A stretch of 64,000 nt of DNA, from assembly GCF_017742215.1 (NCBI RefSeq), contig NZ_JAGHKP010000001.1, positions 1,858,082 to 1,922,081 of the forward strand. The letters are read 5' to 3'. This DNA is from Chitinophaga chungangae (lineage in GTDB: Bacteria > Bacteroidota > Bacteroidia > Chitinophagales > Chitinophagaceae). The number at the start of each line of letters is the position of its first letter. Positions within the stretch are counted from its first letter, which is position 1. Below the pieces are notes generated by a model that saw only the letters and a list, made by a program, of their open reading frames with translations, was not told the DNA's origin and searched no databases. The position numbers were made by a program, and so were the translations under genes. Below, piece by piece: positions 1-8,037 of this stretch.

Positions 1-866
1 TCGGCACGGCCGTGATGCACGACGCCAATCATGGCACCTATTCCGCAAACAAAAACACGAATAAATTTATCGCTTACATATTGGAAGTGATCGGCGGCTA
101 TACGGTCAATTGGAAGATACAGCACAACATCCTGCACCACACTTACACCAATATTTCCGGGCTGGACGAAGACATCGACACGATGGGCCTCATCCGCCTG
201 TCGCCCAATCAGCCGGTGAAATGGTACCACCGGTACCAGCACCTGTATGCCTGGTTCTTTTATATGATCATGACGTTGTATTGGATGACGGCAAAGGACT
301 TTTTCCAGGTGGCGCGGTATAAGAAATTCGACCTGCTGATCAAGCAAAAACTTTCCCTGACACGGGCCATGTGGCAGATTTCCCTGTACAAAACCTTTTA
401 TTATTGTTATGTGCTTGTATTGCCGCTGATATTTTCCGGTATGCCGTGGTATTTTGTGATCGCGGGTTTCCTGCTGATGCATTTCACCGCCGGCTTGCTG
501 CTGTCCTGCATTTTCCAGCCTTCGCATATCATGGAAACGTCGGATTTCGCCGTGCCGGTGTATGCGGAGAATAAAAGACAGATGGAAAATTCCTGGGCGG
601 TACACGAAATTGAAAATACGACCAACTTTGCGCCGAAGAACCGCATCCTTTCTTGGTTCGCGGGAGGATTGAACCGCCAGATAGAACATCACCTGTTCTC
701 CGACATCTGCCACGTTCACTACCGGAAATTAGCGCCCATCGTGAAAAGTACGGCCAGGGAATTCGGTTTGCCCTATAACGAACAACGAACGTTCCTGAAG
801 GCTTTGCGGGCACATGCCGTTATGCTGAAAAAACTGGGCCGGGGCACTGCGCGGCCGGCAGAATAA
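1..866 (+). CDS. Fatty acid desaturase (acyl-CoA desaturase type), 5' truncated by window
   Basis: Membrane-bound di-iron desaturase that would introduce a double bond into an acyl chain at the inner membrane. The reading frame is open from the first bases of the window, so the true start lies upstream. All three histidine boxes are visible: HDANH right at the window start, HNILHHTY about 35 residues later, and QIEHH near the C-terminus. The QxxHH form of the third box is typical of front-end and linoleoyl-CoA-type desaturases, but whether an N-terminal cytochrome b5 domain exists cannot be seen. Hydrophobic segments lie between boxes two and three, around window positions 255-300 and 390-510. 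The stop is at 864-866. The substrate and regiospecificity cannot be told from sequence alone. Confidence 0.9.
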   Translation, partial: GTAVMHDANHGTYSANKNTNKFIAYILEVIGGYTVNWKIQHNILHHTYTNISGLDEDIDTMGLIRLSPNQPVKWYHRYQHLYAWFFYMIMTLYWMTAKDFFQVARYKKFDLLIKQKLSLTRAMWQISLYKTFYYCYVLVLPLIFSGMPWYFVIAGFLLMHFTAGLLLSCIFQPSHIMETSDFAVPVYAENKRQMENSWAVHEIENTTNFAPKNRILSWFAGGLNRQIEHHLFSDICHVHYRKLAPIVKSTAREFGLPYNEQRTFLKALRAHAVMLKKLGRGTARPAE

Positions 867-1025
867 AAGTATTTTGGGGATTTGGTTAAAATAAGACTAC
901 CTTTAGCAAGTTACCATTTGAGTTCATCAGCTCGCCTCAGCTGGATATACTTTTTCCAGGATTAGTTATCTCCTTCTTTTTACCCTGCTTTTAGCTCAGA
1001 TCATTCCATCATTCAAACTTTTCAA

Positions 1026-1280
1026 ATGAACATTTACGTATCAAACCTGAGCGCTATTCTTAATTCTCAGGACCTCACGAAACATTTTTCGCGTTACGGC
1101 ACTGTTGCTTCCGCGAACATCGTCACCGATAAATTCACCAATCAAAGCAAAGGCTTCGCTTTCATCGAAATGCCGGACGACAGGGAAGCCCAAAAAGCTA
1201 TTACTGAGCTGAACGGCACATTGCTCGACGGTCGCAGTATTGTTGTAAACGAAGCCAGGCCCAGAAAAGACCGCTACTGA
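1026..1280 (+). CDS. RRM-domain RNA-binding protein
   Basis: An 84-residue protein that is essentially one RNA recognition motif. The RNP2 motif (IYVSNL) lies at residues 3-8 and the RNP1 motif (KGFAFIEM) around residues 42-49; both carry the aromatic residues that stack on RNA bases. A short basic tail (ARPRKDRY) follows. Single-RRM proteins of this size are common in Bacteroidota and cyanobacteria; a role in RNA binding or post-transcriptional control in the cytoplasm is inferred from the family. No operon partner is evident: the 160 bp upstream hold no gene, and the next gene starts 55 bp downstream in the same direction. Confidence 0.92.
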   Translation: MNIYVSNLSAILNSQDLTKHFSRYGTVASANIVTDKFTNQSKGFAFIEMPDDREAQKAITELNGTLLDGRSIVVNEARPRKDRY

Positions 1281-1335
1281 TGCGCGCAGGAACATGGCCG
1301 TTCTTTCCCTTTACCTTTCACATTAAAAAAGGTAT

Positions 1336-1614
1336 ATGACAATAAAAGAAGTTTATGAGTTGCTTTGCAGCAGGAATTATTATGAGCTGGACAGTTCAAC
1401 AACATTCCGCTTTTTGGGGAACACCATGTTTGTAGACCGCAGGGCAGGCGTACCTTTTTCCTTACAGGAAGATAGGGGCGATATTTACCTGGATACCACA
1501 CTACGGCCGGACCGGAGAGATGGCATGCTCAGGATCGTAACGAACCACCCCGACGGAAGGCCGCTCCATTTCTTCGGAAAGAACAGCGGGCTGGAAGTAC
1601 TGGTGCTCGATTGA
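1336..1614 (+). CDS. Hypothetical protein, 92 aa
   Basis: I do not recognise this protein. It is a soluble-looking 92-residue chain without signal peptide or membrane segment, with a helical N-terminus (TIKEVYELLCSRNYYEL) followed by alternating hydrophobic residues suggesting a small beta-rich domain. It follows the RRM gene on the same strand with a 55-bp gap and has a purine-rich AAGG about 6 bp before the ATG, which fits a ribosome binding site. A strong hairpin terminator lies 43 bp after its stop, so it ends a short transcription unit that may include the RRM gene. Confidence 0.6.
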   Translation: MTIKEVYELLCSRNYYELDSSTTFRFLGNTMFVDRRAGVPFSLQEDRGDIYLDTTLRPDRRDGMLRIVTNHPDGRPLHFFGKNSGLEVLVLD

Positions 1615-1656
1615 TTCTGTTTACATAAAAAGCCAAAAAGTTAAAACACTATATAG

Positions 1657-1693
1657 CTGGCGCCGGAATTATCCCGGCGCCAGTTTATTTTAT
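1657..1693 (+). terminator. Rho-independent terminator after the 92-aa gene
   Basis: A perfect 10-bp GC-rich stem (CTGGCGCCGG at 1657-1666 pairing with 1674-1683) encloses a 7-base loop and is followed by a T-rich tail. It separates the RRM/hypothetical unit from the GH127 gene starting at 1753. Confidence 0.85.
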
Positions 1694-1752
1694 ACCGGGG
1701 ATTTAGTATTTTAATCCGGATTATATTATATCACGTTTGCACGGCTTTTGTT

Positions 1753-3789
1753 ATGAACCCATTCCTCCATAAAAGTTCCATCTTATTGATCGCACTGGCT
1801 GCAACCTTAAATGCCACAGGCCAGGTGAAAAAAGAAACCCGTCACGCTGCCTGTTATACGCTGAGCCGCGCGCCGCTCCGGCAGAACCCTTATATACAAT
1901 TGCCGCTGGGCGCCATCAGGCCGCGGGGCTGGCTGAAAGAAATGCTCGTGCGCCAGAAGAACGGCGCCACCGGCAACCTTGACAAATTGTATCCCATCGT
2001 GATGAACCACCGCAACGGCTGGCTCGGCGGAGACGGCGACCAATGGGAGAGAGGGCCGTACTGGATCGACGGGTTGCTGCCGCTGGCATACATCCTCAAC
2101 GACAAAGAGCTGATCGCCAAAACAAAACCCTGGGTGGAATGGGCCATCAACAGCCAGCAACCGGACGGTTATTTCGGGCCGTCGAAAGATTATGAATACG
2201 AGCCGGGCATTCAGCGCGACAACAGCCGCGACTGGTGGCCGAAAATGGTGATGCTGAAAGTGCTGCAGCAATATTATTCCGCCACCGGCGACAAAAGGGT
2301 GATCTCGCTGATGACGAATTATTTCCGTTATCAATTAAAAGAGCTTCCTCAAAAGCCGCTCGACCACTGGACTTTCTGGGCGCGTTACCGCGGCGGGGAC
2401 AACCTGATGACGGTTTACTGGCTCTATAACATCACCGGCGACCCGTTTTTGCTCGAGCTGGGCGACCTCCTTTACAAACAAACGTTCGATTATACCAACG
2501 CTTTCCTTCATACCAGCCTGCTGGCCACGCCCGGGAGCATTCACTGCGTGAACCTCGCGCAGGGCATGAAAACACCTTTCATTTATTACCAGCATCATCC
2601 CGAGCCGAAATACCTCGAAGCCGGGAAAAAAGGATTTGAAGACCTGCGCAAATACAACGGCATGGCGCATGGGCTGTACGGCGGCGATGAGGCCCTCCAC
2701 GGCAACAATCCCACGCAGGGCTCCGAATTATGCAGCGCGGTGGAAATGATGTTCACGCTGGAAAATGCGCTGGAGATCACGGGTGATGTGGGTTATGCGG
2801 ACCATCTTGAAAAAGTGGCGTTCAACGCCCTGCCCACGCAAACCACCGAAGATTACATGACGCGGCAATATTTCCAGCAGGCCAACCAGGTGATGGTGAG
2901 CCGCCACATCCGGAACTTCGATCAGAACCATACCGAAACCGACGTGTGTTACGGGTTATTGTCCGGCTACCCCTGCTGTACCTCCAACATGCACCAAGGC
3001 TGGCCGAAATTCACGCAGAACCTGTGGTACGCCACGGCAGCGGGCGGCCTCGCCGCACTGGTGTACGCGCCCAGCGAAGTGAAAGCATACGTGGGCGGCG
3101 GCCGCGAGGTAACGTTCGTGGAAGAGACCGGTTATCCCTTCGAAGAAACGGTGCGTTTTACGCTGAAAATGGATGGCAAACCGCTGTCGTTTCCCTTTCA
3201 CCTGCGCATACCATCGTGGTGCAAAAAAGCAGCAATAAAGGTCAACGGCGAAACCGTGCAAAGCCCTGCCGGCGGCCAGGTGGCGGAGATCGGGCGGGAA
3301 TGGAAAAACGGCGATGTGGTGGAGCTGACGCTGCCGATGCACATTTTTAAGGAACGCTGGTACGAAAATTCAATTTCCATCGAGCGCGGGCCGCTTACTT
3401 ACGCGCTGAAGATCGGGGAGGAATTAAAAAAAGTGGTGAACGAAAAAGACCCGGCTGTATATGGCGATTTTTATTACGAAGTACATCCTTCCACTCCGTG
3501 GAACTACGGCCTGTTCGACATGAACGCCAATAAAATGCAGGAAAATTTTATCGTGGAAAAAACCGGTAAAACATCCGTTTACCCATGGACGCTGAATAAC
3601 GCGCCGCTTGTGATCAAAACAAAAGCGAAACGCGTGCCTTCCTGGCAGCTGTACAACGAAATGGCCGGCCCGATGCCTTATGCGATGATGAACAACATCG
3701 CGCCGGGCGCGGAAGAAGAGGTGGTACTGGTGCCCTATGGCTGCACGAAGCTGCGTGTGTCGCAATTCCCGGTGGTGGGAAGAAAATAG
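1753..3789 (+). CDS. Secreted GH127-type (DUF1680) beta-L-arabinofuranosidase
   Basis: Predicted exported glycoside hydrolase, 678 residues, releasing terminal beta-L-arabinofuranose from plant or glycoprotein glycans. An N-terminal signal peptide runs to about residue 23 (ending ATGQ). The body reads as an (alpha/alpha)6 barrel followed by beta-sandwich domains. The zinc-thiolate site described for GH127 is recognisable: a Glu-Leu-Cys at residues 325-327 and a Pro-Cys-Cys at 407-409, the first of these cysteines matching the family nucleophile. An early conserved stretch GDQWERGPYWIDG (around residue 96) is also typical. It is a single-gene unit: a terminator lies just upstream, and the convergent AHSA1 remnant begins 5 bp after its stop. 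The related family GH146 cannot be excluded. Confidence 0.85.
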   Translation: MNPFLHKSSILLIALAATLNATGQVKKETRHAACYTLSRAPLRQNPYIQLPLGAIRPRGWLKEMLVRQKNGATGNLDKLYPIVMNHRNGWLGGDGDQWERGPYWIDGLLPLAYILNDKELIAKTKPWVEWAINSQQPDGYFGPSKDYEYEPGIQRDNSRDWWPKMVMLKVLQQYYSATGDKRVISLMTNYFRYQLKELPQKPLDHWTFWARYRGGDNLMTVYWLYNITGDPFLLELGDLLYKQTFDYTNAFLHTSLLATPGSIHCVNLAQGMKTPFIYYQHHPEPKYLEAGKKGFEDLRKYNGMAHGLYGGDEALHGNNPTQGSELCSAVEMMFTLENALEITGDVGYADHLEKVAFNALPTQTTEDYMTRQYFQQANQVMVSRHIRNFDQNHTETDVCYGLLSGYPCCTSNMHQGWPKFTQNLWYATAAGGLAALVYAPSEVKAYVGGGREVTFVEETGYPFEETVRFTLKMDGKPLSFPFHLRIPSWCKKAAIKVNGETVQSPAGGQVAEIGREWKNGDVVELTLPMHIFKERWYENSISIERGPLTYALKIGEELKKVVNEKDPAVYGDFYYEVHPSTPWNYGLFDMNANKMQENFIVEKTGKTSVYPWTLNNAPLVIKTKAKRVPSWQLYNEMAGPMPYAMMNNIAPGAEEEVVLVPYGCTKLRVSQFPVVGRK

Positions 3790-3794
3790 AAAAT

Positions 3795-4284
3795 TTACCG
3801 TGCGAGGTATTCCGCGAGTTTATCGAAAGTTTTGGCGAAGCCGTTCTGCATATCCTTATTGATCGAGTTGAACCCGGCGATCTCCGCATCTGAGCCTGTT
3901 TCGGGCCTGCCGGTAAGCGTGAGCAGCGTTTTGCCGTTGTTTTCCCCGAAGGTGAGACTGTAAAAAATTTCCTGCGGCAACTGCACGTCGAACGGGGCTT
4001 TTACGACGCGCATTTTCGTCGGCAAAAGCGTTGGTAAATTCCAGCAGGTAGTGAGGGCGGATGGTGCGGAACAAAAAGCGGCCATAGGTAACCGAACCGT
4101 TGTAATCCATTTTGAAATGGAAAATGCCGCCCGGCCTGAAATCGAGACTGATCACGGTGTTGCGTGTTTCTGCCGGTCCCCACCATTCGTTGAGCGCTTC
4201 GGCGTTGCTGAAAGCTTCGAATACCAGTTGACGCGGCGCGTTGAACTCGTAAGACAGGGTGAAGGCGTTGGGTTGCGTAGTCAT
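3795..4284 (-). pseudogene. AHSA1/SRPBCC-family gene, frameshifted
   Basis: Encodes an activator-of-Hsp90-like (START/SRPBCC) domain in two reading frames. From the ATG at 4284 the frame reads the usual N-terminus (FEAFSNAEALNEWWGP, then FRPGGIFHFKM, FRTIRPHYLLEFTNAFADEN). It then loses similarity, while the neighbouring frame from about 4011 downward continues the family (RVVKAPFDVQLPQEIFYSLTF to a C-terminal helix and stop at 3795). Family members usually carry a Gly codon after the DEN triplet; here only its G remains, so a 2-base deletion at about 4011 is the simplest explanation. With two bases restored the gene would be 492 bp, a normal 163 residues. The start overlaps the ArsR stop by four bases (ATGA). 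Either a recent inactivation or a sequencing error. Confidence 0.8.
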
Positions 4285-4616
4285 TTTTTCGTTTTTTTAG
4301 CGGCCTGTACTTTGGTGAGGTATTTGTCCAGCGAACTGAATTTCTCCATCCAGAATTTCCTGCACTCCACGGCCCAGTCCGCCACTTCACCAAGTTGGTC
4401 GAGCTTTGCTTCGCAAAATCTTTCCCGTCCCTGTTTTTTGATGGTCACCAGTCCGCATTCGGTGAGGATCTTTACGTGCAGCGACACGGCCTGCCGTGTT
4501 ACGTCGAAATTATCGGCGATCTCGTTCAGGTTCAGCGATCTTTTCGCGAGCATTTCGATGATCTGCCGCCGGGTAGGGTCGGCGATGGCCTGGAAAACGT
4601 CTCTTCTTGATTCCAT
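4281..4616 (-). CDS. ArsR-family winged-helix transcriptional regulator
   Basis: Small DNA-binding repressor of the ArsR type. I chose the ATG at 4616 (MESRRDVFQAIADPTRRQII) because that is where the family begins; the open frame extends 12 codons further upstream. The winged helix shows the helix-turn-helix LNLNEIADNFDVTRQAVSLH and the wing region LVTIKKQGRERF. There is no ELCVCDL-type metal site, so it belongs to the group usually paired with an AHSA1 gene rather than to metal sensors. Its stop overlaps the start of that AHSA1 gene, indicating co-transcription and translational coupling. Autoregulation is likely from family knowledge, but no operator was identified. Confidence 0.9.
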   Translation of the reverse strand: MESRRDVFQAIADPTRRQIIEMLAKRSLNLNEIADNFDVTRQAVSLHVKILTECGLVTIKKQGRERFCEAKLDQLGEVADWAVECRKFWMEKFSSLDKYLTKVQAAKKTKK

Positions 4617-4715
4617 GATTACGCAAGCATTTGACAGCAAATATATGCGCAAGTGTTTGCTTGCGGAAAATTATTTGGAGATGTGATCTTATGAATAACG
4701 GCCGCAGGGCTTTCC

Positions 4716-4746
4716 ATTGTTTATTCCCCGTTTTACGTTATATTTG
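4716..4746 (+). promoter_or_regulatory. Candidate Bacteroidota-type promoter for the DUF4157 gene
   Basis: A -7 element TATATTTG at 4739-4746 matches TAnnTTTG exactly, and ATTG at 4716-4719, 19 bases upstream, resembles the -33 TTTG element. The start codon of the DUF4157 gene is 100 bp downstream. Confidence 0.5.
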
Positions 4747-4846
4747 GTGAGGACCTACTGACAGGAATAGCCGTCCAGCCCCGCGCAGCAACAAAAGAGA
4801 GCACCCCGAACACAACCCCGCAGTCCCTTGATCTTTCCGGAACCAC

Positions 4847-6538
4847 ATGAGCCCATTAACGCCTAAAACACCTAACCAGCGCGACAAACCGCATTTGCAG
4901 GCGCCCTTCTTCGGAAGCCAGCCGCCCGTACAGGCAAAACTCACCGTGAACGAGCCCGGCGATGCCCTGGAACAGGAAGCTGATGCCATGGCCGACCAGG
5001 TGATGCGGAAAGCCGCGGCGCCGGATATAACCGGTGATGCCGGTGCTTCCGTTCAGCGCAAATGCGCCCATTGCGAAGAGGAGGAAAAACAGGTGCAGCG
5101 CAAAGCCACGGGCGACGGCGGGCAGATCTCCCCGCGGCTTGCCGCCAAACTCAGCGCCAGCCAGGGCCATGGCGCGCCCATGCCGGCCGGTACGAGGCAG
5201 TTCATGGAAAATGCTTTCGGGGCGGACTTCTCCAACGTCAATATTCACGCCGGCAGCGACGCGGCGGACATGAGCCGGCAGATCCAGGCGAAAGCCTTCA
5301 CCCACGGCAGCGATATTTATTTCAACGAAGGGCATTACAATCCTTCGACAGACACGGGCAAACACCTGCTCGCGCATGAGCTTACCCACGTAGTGCAGCA
5401 GGGGAAAAGCAACATACGCTGCAAAACTTCCAACGAAATGGTACCGGGTTACGGCAAACAATACGGCATCGGCTTTCCCGGCGCCGCGCGCGCCATCCAG
5501 CGCGCGAAGATCGATCATGGCACGCTTACCTGGGCCGATTTCACCGGTAAAGTGCCCAAATCGCCGCATTACGACGCCATGACCTACTCCGCCATCGCGG
5601 ATTTCGATATGTCTGCCTACCCCTTCAAAACCCTCACGGAAGAAGAAACCGGAGGCACCACTGTGCAGGCCGGCAAAAAAACGGTCGACTGCGAAAAAGG
5701 CATGTCCAAAGACAAAAAAGCCGCCGAACATCCCGAAAGATACAAGGCTTACAAAGTGAACATCGAGCCGGCTGACGTCACCAAGCTGGATGTGAAATCG
5801 TTTATGTGGCAGGAAAAATCCTGGGCCAAAAAATGGCTGTTCGATCCGGTGGCGAGAGCTACGCATGCGGATTCGTTCGTGCCCGGCTGTGAGAAAAATT
5901 TCAACAAGGCCGCCAAATCCGCCGGGGCGAGCTGCGACAAAATGGTGAAAGCCTGCGAAAAAGCGTTCAAAAAAGGCGGCATCTCTTCTTACGATCTCGC
6001 AAGCGGCGAATCCGCCACCAGCGCTTCGGAATGCAAGAGCGTGCTGAAACCCGCCTGTGTGGCCGATTCCATGAGTACCGTTACATATTCCTACAAGAAC
6101 CATAACGACGTATCGGCGGACGCCAGCCAGCTGTCCGACTGCGCCACCACTTTCCGGCAGCAGCTGATGGATACTGTACTGGAAGATTCCAGCACCTCGC
6201 TGCTGAACCATGAGCAGCGGCATTTCGACATCACCGACGAGATCGCCAAAAAGATCACCACCGATCTGCAGTCCATGGCTACGGCTTTCCCCGTGAAAGA
6301 AGTGGAAGCCTGCGGGCAGGGCAAGGCTATGAAAGCGGCGGAAAAGGAACTGAAGTTGCAGCGCGGGAAGCTCACAAAAAAAATGAGCGATATCAAAAAA
6401 ACGCTGGGCACTTTCCAGACGAACTACGACAAAGAAACCAAGCACAGCGTAAACGTGGCCGCACAAGCCTGGTGGGACGCGAACATCGACGCCGGCCTGC
6501 CTAAAAAATCCGGTAAAAAGGATAAGTTCAAGATATAA
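4847..6538 (+). CDS. DUF4157 (eCIS core domain) protein with a second DUF922-like putative metalloprotease domain
   Basis: A 563-residue protein with two putative zinc-protease modules. Residues about 25-60 hold the EPGDALEQEADAMADQVM motif. Next comes VQRKCAHCEEEE, a Cys-x-x-Cys segment common before DUF4157 domains. The DUF4157 domain spans roughly 100-190, with ENAFGADFSNVNIHAGSDA and an HELTH motif at 177-181. The C-terminal half (about 215-500) resembles DUF922: it opens with LTWADFTGKVPKSPHYDAMTY and carries a second HExxH, HEQRHFD, at 455-461. DUF4157 is frequent in cargo of extracellular contractile injection systems, but no structural injection-system genes lie in this window. No signal peptide is visible, which fits a cytoplasmically loaded cargo. 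A YkgJ-like gene follows after 18 bp. The actual function is unknown. Confidence 0.85.
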   Translation: MSPLTPKTPNQRDKPHLQAPFFGSQPPVQAKLTVNEPGDALEQEADAMADQVMRKAAAPDITGDAGASVQRKCAHCEEEEKQVQRKATGDGGQISPRLAAKLSASQGHGAPMPAGTRQFMENAFGADFSNVNIHAGSDAADMSRQIQAKAFTHGSDIYFNEGHYNPSTDTGKHLLAHELTHVVQQGKSNIRCKTSNEMVPGYGKQYGIGFPGAARAIQRAKIDHGTLTWADFTGKVPKSPHYDAMTYSAIADFDMSAYPFKTLTEEETGGTTVQAGKKTVDCEKGMSKDKKAAEHPERYKAYKVNIEPADVTKLDVKSFMWQEKSWAKKWLFDPVARATHADSFVPGCEKNFNKAAKSAGASCDKMVKACEKAFKKGGISSYDLASGESATSASECKSVLKPACVADSMSTVTYSYKNHNDVSADASQLSDCATTFRQQLMDTVLEDSSTSLLNHEQRHFDITDEIAKKITTDLQSMATAFPVKEVEACGQGKAMKAAEKELKLQRGKLTKKMSDIKKTLGTFQTNYDKETKHSVNVAAQAWWDANIDAGLPKKSGKKDKFKI

Positions 6539-6556
6539 CCCCAAAAAATCCCTCAT

Positions 6557-7150
6557 ATGGAAACAGGCAACGGTGAGCTGGATAAGCTCGAAGAAAAACT
6601 CGCCCGCGGGTTGAAGTTTGCAGACATGCTCGGCTTCAAAAACCAGCAGCAGCTGCAGGAAAACCAGGTGTTACTGCATTCGCTGCTCGAAGTGATGATC
6701 AGCAAGGGATTGGTGCGCCTTCACGAAGTGGAGGAAAGAAAAAAGGAAGTAAGCAAATATTTCACCGAAAAAGAAAATAAAGGCGCCACCGTGCAGCTCG
6801 TGGATACGCCGGACAAATACACGCAGCAGGAAACCGCCGCCATCGACTGCGAAAACAGGATACACCTCTGCAAGGCCGCCTGCTGCAAGCTGTGGTTCCC
6901 GCTTTCCGTACAGGACCTCGACGAAGGCATCGTGAAATGGGACTATTACCGCCCCTACAGCATCGCGCACGACGAAAGCGGCTACTGCACGCATATGGAC
7001 AAAGAACACGGCTGCAAATGTTCGATTTACAACAACCGGCCGATGGTTTGCCGCACCTACGACTGCCGCACCGACCAGCGCATCTGGCTCAACTTCGAAG
7101 AAAAGATCATCAATCCCGAACTGGAGAAAGAAGGCTGGCCCAACACCTGA
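6557..7150 (+). CDS. YkgJ-family cysteine-cluster protein
   Basis: A 197-residue cytoplasmic protein whose C-terminal half carries the YkgJ/Fli-type zinc- or iron-binding cysteine pattern: CENRIHLCKAACCKLWFPLS around residues 96-115, then YCTHM, GCKCSIYNNRPMVCRTYDC. The N-terminal 90 residues are charged and helical (probable coiled coil), longer than in minimal YkgJ proteins. The domain is thought to bind a metal cluster; its biochemical role is not established. The gene starts 18 bp after the DUF4157/DUF922 gene in the same direction, so the two are likely co-transcribed, and it may serve as a partner of that protein (inference from context only). Confidence 0.85.
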   Translation: METGNGELDKLEEKLARGLKFADMLGFKNQQQLQENQVLLHSLLEVMISKGLVRLHEVEERKKEVSKYFTEKENKGATVQLVDTPDKYTQQETAAIDCENRIHLCKAACCKLWFPLSVQDLDEGIVKWDYYRPYSIAHDESGYCTHMDKEHGCKCSIYNNRPMVCRTYDCRTDQRIWLNFEEKIINPELEKEGWPNT

Positions 7151-7218
7151 CCCGGAACATCGAATTTTTATCCGCCCGTACAAACCCGCGGGGATGAAAG
7201 AAAGGAATAACGGGTGTT

Positions 7219-7686
7219 TCAGGGCTGCTGCACCATCTTTTTGATCAGGGAGATCTGTCCCAGGTGATAATATGTATGCTCCACCTGCCCCAACAAATTC
7301 CTGAAATTATTGCCGTATTTCCCGGATGCAAAATCTTCCTGCAGCTGCGTTTCGCTCATTTGTTCAATTAATCCTGCCAGCTGTTCCGCTTCGCTGAAGG
7401 CTTTGTTCACCAGCTGCTGCCATGCTTCTTCCGTTTCCAACGGCCCGAGGCCGAAGCTGTATTTGTCGTGCGCGTCCAGCGGTTTGCCCTGCATTACTTT
7501 CAGTACCACGTTTACATAATAATTGACATGAAAAACCAGCATGGCGATGCTGTTCAGTCCGTGCACCTTTTCGATGGCCTGCCGCAGCGTTACGCCCGCC
7601 AGCGCGTCGCGGAGATTTACACCGGCGACATTATTCCCGGTATGTAATTCCCGGAGATGTTTGGCTAATTGTTGGGGTGTGGTCAT
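7219..7686 (-). CDS. DinB-like protein (DUF1572/DinB superfamily)
   Basis: A 155-residue four-helix-bundle protein of the DinB/YfiT superfamily. The metal-ligand histidines typical of this fold can be seen: one in the second helix (LVFHVNYYVNV) and two in the last helix (VEHTYYHLGQISL). Members are putative metal-dependent thiol transferases or stress proteins; no specific substrate can be assigned. It converges on the YkgJ gene (68 bp between stops) and stands downstream of the XRE/DUF2975 group on the same strand. Confidence 0.85.
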   Translation of the reverse strand: MTTPQQLAKHLRELHTGNNVAGVNLRDALAGVTLRQAIEKVHGLNSIAMLVFHVNYYVNVVLKVMQGKPLDAHDKYSFGLGPLETEEAWQQLVNKAFSEAEQLAGLIEQMSETQLQEDFASGKYGNNFRNLLGQVEHTYYHLGQISLIKKMVQQP

Positions 7687-7719
7687 AACGGAAAAGATAA
7701 ATAATTTTTTGAGGGAAAA

Positions 7720-7800
7720 CTACAGGACCAGCATGAGCAGGAGGATAATGAATACTTTACTGGCGACCAGCCAAAAAAGGAAGGGGAGATAAGTTTCCAT
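7720..7800 (-). CDS. Possible small membrane peptide, 26 aa
   Basis: A short frame from ATG 7800 to TAG 7720 encodes a 26-residue peptide (METYLPFLFWLVASKVFIIL and then LLMLVL) that is almost wholly hydrophobic after the first three residues and would span the membrane once. It begins 27 bp after the stop of the XRE regulator in the same direction, in an otherwise unexplained gap. No clear Shine-Dalgarno sequence is present, which is not unusual in this phylum. It could be a chance frame; conservation in relatives would decide. Confidence 0.35.
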   Translation of the reverse strand: METYLPFLFWLVASKVFIILLLMLVL

Positions 7801-7827
7801 TTTGATGAAATTATAAGGTTAAATATT

Positions 7828-8034
7828 TCATTCGTCCGTATACTCAAGTATATCGCCGGGCTGGCAGTCCAGCGCCTGGCAGATGGCTTCCAGCGTGCTG
7901 AAACGGATCGCTTTCGCTTTGCCCGTTTTGAGGATGGAAAGGTTTGCCAGTGTGAGGCCGACCTTTTCCGAAAGTTCGTTCAGCGACATTTTCCGTTTGG
8001 CCATCATGACGTCCAGGTTTACGATGATCGGCAT
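7828..8034 (-). CDS. XRE/Cro-type helix-turn-helix regulator (YozG-like)
   Basis: A 68-residue DNA-binding protein consisting of one HTH domain: VNLDVMMAKRKMSLNELSEK, the recognition region VGLTLANLSILKTGKAKAI, then FSTLEAICQALDCQPGDILEY, the classic ending of this small regulator family. It starts 3 bp after the stop of the DUF2975 gene upstream on the same strand. This regulator/DUF2975 arrangement recurs in many bacteria and suggests that the membrane protein and regulator act together, although the signal is unknown. Confidence 0.92.
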   Translation of the reverse strand: MPIIVNLDVMMAKRKMSLNELSEKVGLTLANLSILKTGKAKAIRFSTLEAICQALDCQPGDILEYTDE

Positions 8035-8037
8035 GTG

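Noticed and set aside
12..866. GTG at 12 or ATG at 15 as the true start of the desaturase
   Set aside because: The frame is open to the window edge and the first histidine box begins right there, so most of the N-terminal membrane region must lie upstream.
4856..6556. Long minus-strand open frame of 566 codons opposite the DUF4157 gene
   Set aside because: It is the GC-driven antisense shadow of the DUF4157/DUF922 gene; it has Phe/His/Gly/Arg-rich composition without family motifs.
4847..7150. Part of a contractile injection system locus
   Set aside because: Only the DUF4157 cargo-type protein is present; no sheath, tube, baseplate or AAA-ATPase gene lies in the window.
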